Source: Planctomycetota bacterium
Lineage (GTDB): Bacteria > Planctomycetota > Planctomycetia > Pirellulales > Pirellulaceae
DNA length: 37,608 nucleotides
Reading direction: 5' to 3'
NCBI GenBank assembly: GCA_014381825.1
Contig: JACNKX010000041.1
Coordinates: forward strand, 1-37,608
This document shows, in pieces, positions 17,333-25,976 of this stretch. A model generated the notes under the pieces. The model saw only the letters and a list, made by a program, of their open reading frames with translations, had not been told where the DNA came from and searched no databases. Position 1 is the stretch's first letter; every line of letters begins with the position of its first letter. Position numbers and translations under genes: made by a program.

Positions 17333-18088
17333 TCAACTTGCCTCCTGGATCATCTCGTCGTGCTGCCGCTGCATGGCGTCGGTATAGCGTTCGTACGCGG
17401 TTTCGTCGCGTCGGCAGCTGACTCCACGAAAGACCATCGCGAAGGCTCGTCGATTACGGGTTGGCGATCGGTTGGCATCGGCACGGTGAATCGTCTCGCC
17501 GTGGTGAACGACCAAGTCGCCCGGTTCGAGCGCAATCACTTGTTCTTTGGTAGCATCGTCGGCACCATAGTCGGTGATTCCTTGCGAGAATCCGAGAACT
17601 TTGGTCGCCGCGTGGGGCCGAATGCCCTGATGATGCGAACCGGGGATGTAACGCAAGCAACCGTTCTCTTCGTCGATCGGGTCCAACGCGAGCCAAAGCG
17701 TTGCGACGTTCGCCGGGCGGAGGCAGAAGTAGTAGTTGTCTTGGTGCGCGGGCGTGAGATGTTCGGTGCCGGGCGGCTTGTTGAACCATTCAGCCCCCTG
17801 TGCTTCGGCGGGCTCACCGATCAACAACTCAGCAAGCTGATTCCACGATTCATTTCGCCGATAGGCGTCAAAAAAAGAGTCCTGCCCCATGTGCTGAAGC
17901 TGCTTCAACGTCTCAGGCCTCGAGCGATCCTGATAGAATGCATCGCTCGGCGGAAGGTTCGGAACGATCTCGTTGATGTAACGATCGAGGTTCGCGTTGA
18001 GTAGTTGCAGCTGATCGCCGTCCAGAAACTTATAGACCACCACAAAGCCATCTCGATGATAACGTTGTTTCACATCGCTGGAGATCAC
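17333..18088 (-). CDS. Phytanoyl-CoA dioxygenase (PhyH) family Fe(II)/2-oxoglutarate enzyme
   Basis: A 251-residue protein of the PhyH family. The iron-binding triad is visible as H115-Q-D117 (in TPAHQDNYYF) and H201 (in HHGETIHRADAN), with an Arg-rich segment at 211-214 for 2-oxoglutarate. Such enzymes hydroxylate lipids or small metabolites; the substrate here is unknown. The start is set to the GTG at 18088, because a strong AGGAGGGAGGA site ends five bases before it; the ATG at 18187 would overlap the divergent gene. The divergent aminotransferase starts 93 bases away, which suggests a shared pathway and control region. Confidence 0.85.
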   Translation of the reverse strand: MISSDVKQRYHRDGFVVVYKFLDGDQLQLLNANLDRYINEIVPNLPPSDAFYQDRSRPETLKQLQHMGQDSFFDAYRRNESWNQLAELLIGEPAEAQGAEWFNKPPGTEHLTPAHQDNYYFCLRPANVATLWLALDPIDEENGCLRYIPGSHHQGIRPHAATKVLGFSQGITDYGADDATKEQVIALEPGDLVVHHGETIHRADANRSPTRNRRAFAMVFRGVSCRRDETAYERYTDAMQRQHDEMIQEAS

Positions 18089-18093
18089 AGAAT

Positions 18094-18104
18094 CCTCCCT
18101 CCTA
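18094..18104 (-). promoter_or_regulatory. Strong ribosome-binding site deciding the PhyH GTG start
   Basis: AGGAGGGAGGA on the minus strand ends five bases before the GTG at 18088. It is the strongest Shine-Dalgarno match in the window. Confidence 0.75.
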
Positions 18105-18181
18105 TTCAGCTTCTTCGGCCAGATCCAACATAATACTGCGACGTCTTCATACAAAACAACATCCATCCCTGGACAAGCACG

Positions 18182-19531
18182 ATGCAAGATCGAAATGTCG
18201 ACAAGTCAATGAAGCTCTATGAACGCGCCTGCCAGCTGATCCCCGGTGGAACGCAATTGATCAGCCGCCGCCCGACACGCTTCGCCTGTGGTGTTTCGCC
18301 AGTCTACGCACAGCGCGCGTCGGGTTCGCGATTCTGGGACATCGACGGCAACGAGTATATCGACTGGGTCAGCGGCATCGGGGCGATCATTCTCGGTTAC
18401 TGCGATCCAGTGGTCGACGACGCCGTGCGCGAGCAGATCTCAACCGGAACGATGTACTCAATCAATCACGAACTGGAAGTCGAATTGGCCGAGGAATTGG
18501 TCAATACAATCCCTTGCGCCGAGATGGTCCGGTACGCCAAAGGAGGCGGCGATGCCTGTGCAATCGCGGTGCGTATCGCGCGAGGAGCCTCTGGTCGCGA
18601 CAAGATTCTGTTTTCCGGCTATCACGGCTGGCACGATTGGTACCTCGCGGCGAACCTCGACACGGGTGCCGATCAGAAGAATGCGAGTCTCGATTCACAT
18701 CTCTTTCCAGGGATCGATCCAACGGGCGTGCCGAAGTGCCTCGCGGGGACGGCGATTCCATTTCCCTACGGTGATCTCGATGCCTTGGGCAACGCATTGG
18801 ACGATCATCATGGCGAGATCGCAGCGGTAATCATGGAACCATTCCGTAGCGAGTTACCGCCGGACGGCTACCTTGAAGGCGTTGCCAAACTCGCGCGAGC
18901 GCAGGATGTCATTCTCATCTTTGATGAAGTCTCGACCGGCTTTCGACCAACTGCATCCGGTGCGCAGCCGCTCGTTGGCGTGACGCCCGATATGGCCGTC
19001 TTTGCCAAGTCGATTTCAAATGGCTACCCAATGGGAGCTGTCGTGGGACGACGCGACGTGATGGAAGCGGCAAGCCAGATGTTTATCTCGAGTACGTATT
19101 GGAGCGACACGCTCGGTCTCCGTGCTGCACTTACGACGTTGCAAGAAGTGCGCCGCCGGGACGTTCCGAAGATCGTTCATGACATCGGTACAACGCTACA
19201 GTCACAAATCACTTCGGTTGCGAATGAAACGGGCGTTTCCGCTCGATGCGAAGGCTTGTCGTTTCATCCACACTTGACTTTCGAAACCGACAATGAAGTG
19301 GAACGCTCGCAACTCGCAACGCTGTTCATTCAAGAGATGGCGAAGCGAGGCTGCCACGGATACACATCGTTCTACCTGAACGCCGCTCAAACGTCGGATG
19401 ATATCGAGCAGACAGTCACAGCCGCACTCGCGACATTTCAGATCATCGCGCAAGGACTGGAGAAAGGCAACCTCGGCGAACTGCTTGAGTGTCAGCAGCA
19501 AGTTGAATCATTCCGGCGGCTCGTCCGTTGA
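18182..19531 (+). CDS. Class III aminotransferase, glutamate-1-semialdehyde aminomutase-like
   Basis: A 449-residue PLP enzyme of fold type I. The N-terminus reads LIPGGTQLISRRP as in glutamate-1-semialdehyde aminomutases and their relatives. FWDIDGNEYIDWVSGIGA, IFDEVSTGFR (the Asp contacting the PLP ring) and FAKSISNGYPMGAV follow, with Lys276 as the Schiff-base lysine. True HemL is usually near 430 residues and sits with heme genes. Here it faces a PhyH-family gene, so a role in a modified amino sugar or secondary-metabolite pathway is as likely. Its last 24 bases overlap the end of the convergent response-regulator gene. Confidence 0.85.
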   Translation: MQDRNVDKSMKLYERACQLIPGGTQLISRRPTRFACGVSPVYAQRASGSRFWDIDGNEYIDWVSGIGAIILGYCDPVVDDAVREQISTGTMYSINHELEVELAEELVNTIPCAEMVRYAKGGGDACAIAVRIARGASGRDKILFSGYHGWHDWYLAANLDTGADQKNASLDSHLFPGIDPTGVPKCLAGTAIPFPYGDLDALGNALDDHHGEIAAVIMEPFRSELPPDGYLEGVAKLARAQDVILIFDEVSTGFRPTASGAQPLVGVTPDMAVFAKSISNGYPMGAVVGRRDVMEAASQMFISSTYWSDTLGLRAALTTLQEVRRRDVPKIVHDIGTTLQSQITSVANETGVSARCEGLSFHPHLTFETDNEVERSQLATLFIQEMAKRGCHGYTSFYLNAAQTSDDIEQTVTAALATFQIIAQGLEKGNLGELLECQQQVESFRRLVR

Positions 19532-20281
19532 GTCATCGGTTATCGCGTCTTCGGACGAATTCACTCCGTCGCTTACAAAGCGATAGCCCGCGTCGCGAAT
19601 GGTCAAGAAGTAGCGAGGGTTTGAAGAGTCAGGTTCGAAGATGACACGCAACCGGCGAATAAACTGATCGACCGCGCGCGTCGTCGCCGTGGCCGCCATG
19701 CCCCACACTTCGACCAGCAATTCCTCGCGACGGATCACTCGCCCTTCGTTTTCGATGAAATATCGCAACAACTTCATGAGAAGCTCGGTCAGTTTAACTG
19801 GCTCCCCACCAACAATAACATCATAAGTTTCAAAATTGACGACTGCGTTGGCAAACGTGTACTCCGGCGCCATTGTTTGAGGAACATGCAATCCAGCGCG
19901 GCGATCATATAACGTCAGCATCGTCTTCACGCGACTCAACAACTCGTCGAGGTCAAAAGGTTTGTTGAGATACTGATCGGCACCTACTTCGAAACCACGC
20001 GTGCGATCTTCCGTTAATGTGCGAGCACTCAGAATCAGGACAGGCATATTCTTGCCTTGCTGGCGAAGCGTTTCGCAGACTTGATATCCGCTCATGCCGG
20101 GGAGCATGAGATCAAGAACCATCAGGTCGGTCGCATACGGATCTTGCTCGATCACTTTCAAGGCGGAAACGCCGTCGCCAACCGCAGTGACTCGGTATCC
20201 TTCGGCTTCAAGATTGAACTTGATGCCGACAGCAAGATGCTCTTCGTCTTCGACAACTAAGATGTGTTTTTTTTCGGACAT
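19508..20281 (-). CDS. OmpR-family response regulator
   Basis: A 257-residue two-domain regulator. The receiver domain (about 5-120) has the acidic pair E11/D12, the phosphoacceptor D57 (VLDLMLPGMSG) and the lysine in LNKPFD. The C-terminal winged helix (about 150-240) shows LTELLMKLLRYFIENEGRVI, VDQFIRRLRV and RDAGYRF, which place it in the OmpR/PhoB class. A short acidic tail follows. It is preceded by its kinase with 20 bases between. The probable targets include the divergent ABC operon. Confidence 0.92.
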   Translation of the reverse strand: MSEKKHILVVEDEEHLAVGIKFNLEAEGYRVTAVGDGVSALKVIEQDPYATDLMVLDLMLPGMSGYQVCETLRQQGKNMPVLILSARTLTEDRTRGFEVGADQYLNKPFDLDELLSRVKTMLTLYDRRAGLHVPQTMAPEYTFANAVVNFETYDVIVGGEPVKLTELLMKLLRYFIENEGRVIRREELLVEVWGMAATATTRAVDQFIRRLRVIFEPDSSNPRYFLTIRDAGYRFVSDGVNSSEDAITDDSTDEPPE

Positions 20282-20301
20282 GTTTCGTCAACCACCACCA
20301 G

Positions 20302-21267
20302 CTACAACTCGACCCGCGATGGTTTCGTTTCTCCGGCGGAATCCTTGGAATCTTCTACGACTCGTCCGGCAAGACTGATCTCGAAAACGGTCCCCGTCCC
20401 CGATGGTTGGTCAAGGACGCGCACTTTGCCACGCATCCGTCGCACCAGCGTATAAACGATATATAGGCCAAGTCCAGTTCCCGGCTTCTCTCGCTCTAGC
20501 TCGGAACCCAGCCGGACAAACCGCCGAAATATTTTTTGGCGAAATCGAAACGGTATCCCCGGCCCAGTGTCAGTTACTTCCGTGACGATCATCCCGTCTT
20601 TCGCTGGTTGAGACACTATTTTAATCTTCGGTTCATCTCCGGCATACTTGAACGCGTTGTCGATTACGTTGCGAAAGATCATGTCCAAATCAACGCGTCG
20701 CGCCCTGACGATCGCTGGTTGGACCTGAACGACAATCGAACCGTCAACTTGACGATGGCGCAGCCTCAATTCCTCAGCACACTGCTGAAGAAACGCCGCG
20801 AGTTCAATGTCTTCTTCCTCGCCAGCGGTCGGCTTCCGCTCTAGCCGCGCCGCGTCGAGGATATGATTGATCAAATGATCGAGTCGCTCGACATCTTCGA
20901 GCATGAATCGGAAGAAATTCTCCTGCTCCTCACGAGTTATAGTCCGACGGTTTAAGGTTTGCAGATAGAGTTTCAACGACGCTATTGGCGATTTCAATTC
21001 GTGCGTCACGCTATCCATGAAATTCGCTTGGCGGCGGTTCAGATTGATGGCTTTGACCGACAAGGCGAGGTACATACTCACACCGACGAGAACAAGAATC
21101 AGCAACGTCGTTCCGACCGTCAGGAAAGTCCAATAAAACGCTGATCCGCCTCTTTCGATCACGTTTGGAACTGTCAGAAACCCCCAACCGACTATCAGCG
21201 CCACCAGCAGCACGATCAAGATTACACCAAGCGTAATCGGCCAACTGAGCGAGCGGCGTTCGAACAT
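20302..21267 (-). CDS. Histidine kinase with two membrane helices and no sizeable sensor domain
   Basis: A 321-residue sensor kinase. Two membrane helices (about 10-31 and 45-68) are joined by a loop of only about 13 residues, so there is no external sensor domain and no recognisable HAMP or PAS. The HisKA domain has H89 in SVTHELKSP. The ATPase domain shows an N-box (NVIDNAFKYAGD), a G1 box (DTGPGIPFRF) and a G2 box (GTGLGLYIV). The architecture resembles intramembrane-sensing kinases, which commonly take their signal from a partner transporter; the ABC operon on the opposite strand is an obvious candidate. The kinase precedes the regulator. Confidence 0.9.
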   Translation of the reverse strand: MFERRSLSWPITLGVILIVLLVALIVGWGFLTVPNVIERGGSAFYWTFLTVGTTLLILVLVGVSMYLALSVKAINLNRRQANFMDSVTHELKSPIASLKLYLQTLNRRTITREEQENFFRFMLEDVERLDHLINHILDAARLERKPTAGEEEDIELAAFLQQCAEELRLRHRQVDGSIVVQVQPAIVRARRVDLDMIFRNVIDNAFKYAGDEPKIKIVSQPAKDGMIVTEVTDTGPGIPFRFRQKIFRRFVRLGSELEREKPGTGLGLYIVYTLVRRMRGKVRVLDQPSGTGTVFEISLAGRVVEDSKDSAGETKPSRVEL

Positions 21268-21372
21268 AGCGAAGATAAACTTACGGTTGAATGAACGGAA
21301 CAGAGTGAGGCATCACGTTTGAGCATAGTGATGCATCAGAGACGGCGTCAAGGAACTACACTGTACTTGAAA

Positions 21373-21398
21373 CCAATCTGACGAATTGGTGGTATGAT
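21373..21398 (+). promoter_or_regulatory. Candidate promoter and operator of the ABC operon
   Basis: TATGAT at 21393-21398 is preceded by TGG, making an extended -10. Immediately upstream is the dyad CCAAT, seven bases, ATTGG at 21373-21389. A regulator bound there would overlap the -35 region. It lies about 120 bases before the ATPase start and is a natural target for the divergent response regulator. The call rests on pattern only. Confidence 0.35.
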
Positions 21399-21518
21399 TA
21401 CGGGCTTCCAACGACTTGCGATGCGGTCGCGCGGGTCGGTCGTCGCCGATCGCTCTACGATCTGACGTTTGATTCGCGGAGCGAACTACGACTTTCAAGC
21501 ACTTTCCGAGAGCAACCG

Positions 21519-22493
21519 ATGTCTGCAGACGCTGCGATTCAAGTTCACAATTTGACAAAGTCGTACCGGATGGGCCTATTCCGCCGACGATTCGAGGCGT
21601 TGCGGGGCGTTTCGCTTAACGTCGAGCGCGGTGAAATCTTTGGGCTGCTGGGACCTAACGGAGCTGGCAAGACGACTCTGATCAAAGTATTGCTGGGGAT
21701 TGTTCGGCGCAGCAGTGGTTCGGCATCATTGCTGGGCCGGTCCGCTGGCGATCGCGTCGGACGCAGGAAAGTCGGTTACCTGCCCGAGAATCTGAGAATC
21801 GCTAACCATCACACTGCACTTACGGCAATGGAATACTATGGAAAGCTGAGCGGTTTGTCTTGGAGGGAAATCAAGTCCGAACGTCTCCGCTTGCTCGAAA
21901 GCGTCGGACTCGCGGATCGCAGCCGAGAATCCGTAAAGAAATTCTCGAAAGGCATGTTACAGCGGCTTGGACTCGCCCAAGCACTGCTGCACGATCCTGA
22001 AGTCTTGATTCTCGACGAGCCGACCGATGGACTTGATCCTGTTGGCCGCTCGCATGTTCGCAACGTTTTGACGCAATTGAAGGAGCAAGGCAAGACGATT
22101 TTCTTGAACAGCCATATCCTTCAAGAAGTCGAATTAATCTGTGATCGCGTGGCGATCCTTGATCGTGGCCTGGTGAAGGCGATCGGTGATGTTGCCGAGT
22201 TGTCTGCCGACAAAACCGAAGGTGTTGAACTTGAGATCGCTGTCACGGCAAGTGAGTCAGCCGTTCGTGAGTCGCTGGGCAAACGAACGATCACCAGTTG
22301 TGATCCTAATCGCGATGGGACATATCGCGTGGTATTGCGATTGACCGATCAAGGCGAAGTGGACCACTGCATCGACGATCTGCGTTCCAGCGGCGTCAGC
22401 ATCGTTGGATTGTCCCGACGGCGAGTGACGCTGGAAGACGCCTTCTTAAAACTATTCGCCGAAGACGCCGAGATCGTTAGCGAAGCGCAGTGA
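21519..22493 (+). CDS. ABC transporter ATP-binding protein
   Basis: A 324-residue ATPase of the ABC-2/DrrA-like group. It shows Walker A GPNGAGKTT at 45-53, a signature region FSKGMLQRLGLAQALL, Walker B VLILDEPTDGLDP and the switch histidine in NSHIL. A C-terminal domain of about 90 residues after the ATPase core is usual in this group. With the following permease it should form a transporter that exports a substrate or acts on envelope material. The start ATG at 21519 has a purine-rich GAGAG nearby. The permease gene begins 69 bases after the stop. Confidence 0.9.
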   Translation: MSADAAIQVHNLTKSYRMGLFRRRFEALRGVSLNVERGEIFGLLGPNGAGKTTLIKVLLGIVRRSSGSASLLGRSAGDRVGRRKVGYLPENLRIANHHTALTAMEYYGKLSGLSWREIKSERLRLLESVGLADRSRESVKKFSKGMLQRLGLAQALLHDPEVLILDEPTDGLDPVGRSHVRNVLTQLKEQGKTIFLNSHILQEVELICDRVAILDRGLVKAIGDVAELSADKTEGVELEIAVTASESAVRESLGKRTITSCDPNRDGTYRVVLRLTDQGEVDHCIDDLRSSGVSIVGLSRRRVTLEDAFLKLFAEDAEIVSEAQ

Positions 22494-22562
22494 ACGTCTG
22501 ACTCGCTGATTCGAATCTTTCCATCGATTCCTCCCAAAACTAACGTCGCTCCGACTTGCAAT

Positions 22563-24884
22563 ATGAATAAATACCTCGCTGTTATCAAAGACGCCTTCCG
22601 AGAAGCGCTCGCCTCACGTGTGCTGTGGCTTGTGTTGGTTCTGATCACCCTCGTGTTGATGCTGCTCGCGCCGTTTACCTATCGCGAGGAGCTGACTTCG
22701 CGCCTCAATGATAATGATGTCAGCGAAAAGGTATTGGACGTTATTCGCCGCGCCGACTCATCCGCGACTCCGTCGCCAGCTCGATATGTTTGGAGACAGC
22801 TTGATGAAGGCTTACGCGACCGCATCGCAAAGTTGAAGATCCCAGGCGTCGACGACGGAACGCCAAACATGATGGAGTTCATGCGAACCAGTAACGGATT
22901 TCGCGATGCGGTGAACGAGATGATCAAGGATCGCACGTTCTATGACAAGCAGGCGTTCGCCAGCGTACAGTTTGTCTCTGGAGAATTGAAAGAACTGCAA
23001 GAGCGAGGCATCGAGCAACTGAGCGACCGAGAAACAGCCCGCTTCAATCGACTACTCCTCGAAGCGTCGTTTCCGGACCTGATTCGCACCAGCCCCCCAA
23101 CTTCGATCCAGTTCGTGTATGGTTGGGCGGATCTGGCGGGGGCCGTTCCGCTGCGAAGTACGACGCTGCGTGACAATATGCGGTCGCAGTTCAGCTTCGT
23201 GTTGAGTTGGGTCGTGGGACCGGTTGGATTACTTGTCGCGGTACTTGTAACCGCCTCGATCATTCCCCAGATGTTCGAGGCAGGATCATTACACCTGTTG
23301 TTGAGTAAGCCAGTTTCGCGGTCGCTCGTGTTTCTTGCTCGGTATATCGGAGGTTGTGCATTCGTCTGTATCTCGGCTGGCTACATGATTGGAGGCGTGT
23401 GGCTCCTGCTCGGTTTACGGTTCAATATCTGGGACCAAAAGATCCTACTGAGCATTCCCATCTATCTGTTTATGTTTGCGATCTACTATGCCGTATCGTC
23501 ATTGGCGGGCGTCTACTATCGCAGTGCCATCGTTTGCATCGGGTTGACGATCACATTTTGGGCAGCCTGCTTTGGTATTGGCTTGTTGAAAGGCGCGTTG
23601 GAGAATTCTTATTGGAGCAGAGAGCGTTTTACTCGAGTATTTGAAGTGAACGACGAGTTGTTCGCGGTCAATGAGATTGGCATTACTCACCGCTGGAATG
23701 CGCAGTCCTCAGGCTGGGACGAGGTCTTTGTTTCCGATGGACAAAAACAAGTTCGCGGAATGTTACGATTCTTGTTCTTTACGCCAATCGTGCCTCGTGA
23801 GTTGCGGTCGATCGGTCCAGTCTACGATCGCGAGGAAAACAGGCTTGTCGCGATCCGTCCCAACCCTGCGACCGGCACATCTCAGTTTTTTGTAGGAGGT
23901 GGCGAAGAGGATTGGAAGCCCGCTGAATCCACTGATGCTCCGATGGGCAGCTTTCAATTGGTTCGTGAGCCTAGCGGGAAGATTCTCATCGTTTCAAGTT
24001 TGGGACTCTATCGATTAACGGGCGATCCGACGAAGAAAGGTGAACCGGTGAAGCTATTCGGCTACGCATTGCCGTTGCCTAGGCATGGCCCATTTGAGAA
24101 GGTTAGCCCCGAAGAAGGCTTAGTCATCGCGAGACCGTCTGATGCCGCGATGAACGAGAAGACAGGCGAGCTGGCCGTGTATACGCGCGGCACAGTTAAG
24201 GTGTTGGCTCCTTCGGCAAACAGGAATTACGAAACGAAGGTGGAACTTGAGTTCGAAGATTCTAGCAGCAAGCCGATTGCGCTGGGATTTGGTGGCGCAT
24301 CACTCGTTCTGGCTCATCAGGATGGACGCATTCAAATCCTTGACGCCGATACTTTACACACACGGAGTGAATTCGACGACGAATCGCCTAACCAACCACG
24401 ATTCGTTGTCGCGTCACCTGATGGACGTTCATTCGCCATCACGTTCCACAATGGCCGAGTATGGCTATACGATACCGAGTCAAACAGTACGCGGCTCGCT
24501 CCCATATCGGGCCAACGCGACATTTCAGGAGTTAGCTTCTCGAAGAACAGCGACTTGTTCGTCATCGACAAGACGTTCCGCGTGAGCCGTTACTCGTCCC
24601 CGTCGTTGGAGCTTCAGCAGCGATACTCTCCAACGCTTGGCTTCGGCGGAATCCTGTATCGATATGCGCTCGTACCGGTGTACACAATGTTTCCAAAGCC
24701 TGGAAAGCTTGATGAGACGTTCCAATACTTACTATCCGGAAAAGAAACGCAAGTGGCTGACTCCAGCGACCTGTCCATCGCTCAAGAGGAACTGAACCCG
24801 TGGGCTCCCGTGTGGAGCAGTGCCTTGTTTATGTTCGTCGTACTCGGGGTTGCATGTGTGTATATTGAATGGCAAGAGTTCTGA
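22563..24884 (+). CDS. ABC-2 type permease fused to a propeller-like domain
   Basis: A 773-residue membrane protein. One N-terminal membrane helix (17-36) is followed by an external or soluble segment (about 40-205). A cluster of five helices spans about 210-345, as in ABC-2 permeases with NosY-like layout, and a final helix lies at about 748-768. Between about 370 and 740 is a soluble region containing strand-rich, WD/YVTN-like segments (for example HQDGRIQILDADT, ASPDGRSFAITF and NGRVWLYDTES), suggesting a beta-propeller. This fusion is uncommon among ABC permeases as I know them. The gene overlaps the next by 16 bases. Confidence 0.82.
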   Translation: MNKYLAVIKDAFREALASRVLWLVLVLITLVLMLLAPFTYREELTSRLNDNDVSEKVLDVIRRADSSATPSPARYVWRQLDEGLRDRIAKLKIPGVDDGTPNMMEFMRTSNGFRDAVNEMIKDRTFYDKQAFASVQFVSGELKELQERGIEQLSDRETARFNRLLLEASFPDLIRTSPPTSIQFVYGWADLAGAVPLRSTTLRDNMRSQFSFVLSWVVGPVGLLVAVLVTASIIPQMFEAGSLHLLLSKPVSRSLVFLARYIGGCAFVCISAGYMIGGVWLLLGLRFNIWDQKILLSIPIYLFMFAIYYAVSSLAGVYYRSAIVCIGLTITFWAACFGIGLLKGALENSYWSRERFTRVFEVNDELFAVNEIGITHRWNAQSSGWDEVFVSDGQKQVRGMLRFLFFTPIVPRELRSIGPVYDREENRLVAIRPNPATGTSQFFVGGGEEDWKPAESTDAPMGSFQLVREPSGKILIVSSLGLYRLTGDPTKKGEPVKLFGYALPLPRHGPFEKVSPEEGLVIARPSDAAMNEKTGELAVYTRGTVKVLAPSANRNYETKVELEFEDSSSKPIALGFGGASLVLAHQDGRIQILDADTLHTRSEFDDESPNQPRFVVASPDGRSFAITFHNGRVWLYDTESNSTRLAPISGQRDISGVSFSKNSDLFVIDKTFRVSRYSSPSLELQQRYSPTLGFGGILYRYALVPVYTMFPKPGKLDETFQYLLSGKETQVADSSDLSIAQEELNPWAPVWSSALFMFVVLGVACVYIEWQEF

Positions 24885-25876
24885 AACGGAGGATCGTAGG
24901 TTTGGCAATACGACATTCATTGGGGCTATTCGGCGTTGCATGGTTTCTTTGTGTCACGGCTTCGCTTTGCATGGCAGGCGAACGTTTGAAGGTCTTGATC
25001 AAGAGTCCGATCGATCAAACTAAGCAACCAAGCTACATCACGTTGCCGGACAAGTTTGATCCAGCGGGCGACGACAGACCGCTCCTTGTGTCGCTTCACA
25101 GTTGGAGCGGCAACTTGGAGCAACGCAACGAACCGCTTGAGAAGCTCGCGAACGAGCGTGGTTGGATTTGCTTGCAACCGAACTTTCGTGGAAGGAACGA
25201 TCATCCAGAAGCATGTGGTAGCGAAATCGCGCAGCAAGATATTCTCGATGCGGTTGCGTGGGTGACAGCGAAGTATCCCATCGACGAGCGGCGCGTTTAC
25301 TTATCAGGAAACTCTGGCGGCGGACACATGACGATGATGATGGTTGGTCGTCATCCTGACGTCTGGGCGGCGGCGAGCGCTTGGGTCGGGATCAGCGATC
25401 TGGCCGCTTGGCATCGAAAGCACTCGGCGGAAGACGATGGATACGGACAGATGATGCGAAAGGTCTGCGGCGGGAAGCCGGGTGACAGCGAAGCCATCGA
25501 CCGGCAGTATCGAATGCGTTCCCCGCTAACGTATTTGCACAAAGCCGTTGGAGTTCCGATCGACATTTCCGCTGGAGTCCACGACGGATACACAGGCTCC
25601 GTTCCTGTCCGACATTCCTTGGACGCTTTTAACGCCATTGCGAGGGCGGACGGTTCGGCGATCATCACCGAAAACGAGATCCAGCAGATCAGCCGACCGA
25701 ATGGAAGACTCGACTCGCCGCAGGCGAGCGACGAAGAGAAAGACGCATCCTTCGGACGAGAGATTCACTTGCGACGTCACGCCAAGCAAGCACGCGTCAC
25801 CATCTTTGAAGGTGGCCACGAAGGGATTGCTGTCGCGTCAATTGCGTGGCTTGAGAAACATGCCAAACGAGAATGA
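24869..25876 (+). CDS. Secreted alpha/beta hydrolase (prolyl-oligopeptidase-like/esterase-like)
   Basis: A 335-residue serine hydrolase. An N-terminal signal (about 1-36) is followed by the alpha/beta-hydrolase core: LLVSLHSWSGN for the oxyanion strand, SGNSGGGHM with the nucleophile S149, an acid in AGVHDGYTG near 241, and a catalytic His in FEGGHEG near the C-terminus. The closest family by eye is the polyhydroxybutyrate depolymerase/prolyl oligopeptidase S9 group. Its substrate is unknown. It overlaps the permease gene by 16 bases, so its expression is coupled to the transporter. Confidence 0.85.
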   Translation: MARVLKRRIVGLAIRHSLGLFGVAWFLCVTASLCMAGERLKVLIKSPIDQTKQPSYITLPDKFDPAGDDRPLLVSLHSWSGNLEQRNEPLEKLANERGWICLQPNFRGRNDHPEACGSEIAQQDILDAVAWVTAKYPIDERRVYLSGNSGGGHMTMMMVGRHPDVWAAASAWVGISDLAAWHRKHSAEDDGYGQMMRKVCGGKPGDSEAIDRQYRMRSPLTYLHKAVGVPIDISAGVHDGYTGSVPVRHSLDAFNAIARADGSAIITENEIQQISRPNGRLDSPQASDEEKDASFGREIHLRRHAKQARVTIFEGGHEGIAVASIAWLEKHAKRE

Positions 25877-25976
25877 CCAGAACACCGTGAATCCGTACGA
25901 ACCCCCGCGCACGGCGAACAAATGCACGATTCGGCGCGCGAACAAGAAGTGCCTGCAGGGTGTCGGCAAGCCAAGG
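25860..25976 (+). pseudogene. Relic of an NPYEPP-type small planctomycete protein
   Basis: An ATG at 25860, overlapping the hydrolase stop, opens a frame reading MPNENDQNTVNPYEPPRTAN. NPY-x-x-P N-termini like this are common on small planctomycete membrane proteins. The expected membrane helices never appear. Beyond 25977 the frame runs antisense into the symporter gene with basic, non-membrane sequence until 26171. This looks like the surviving 5' end of a gene whose remainder was lost when the symporter segment joined here. Confidence 0.35.

Noticed and set aside
17360-18004. 214-codon plus-strand frame opposite the PhyH gene
   Set aside because: The minus strand carries an intact iron triad and strong ribosome-binding site; the plus frame has no family features.
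18182-19531. Naming the aminotransferase hemL
   Set aside because: No heme genes nearby and a PhyH-family neighbour; many class III aminotransferases share these motifs.
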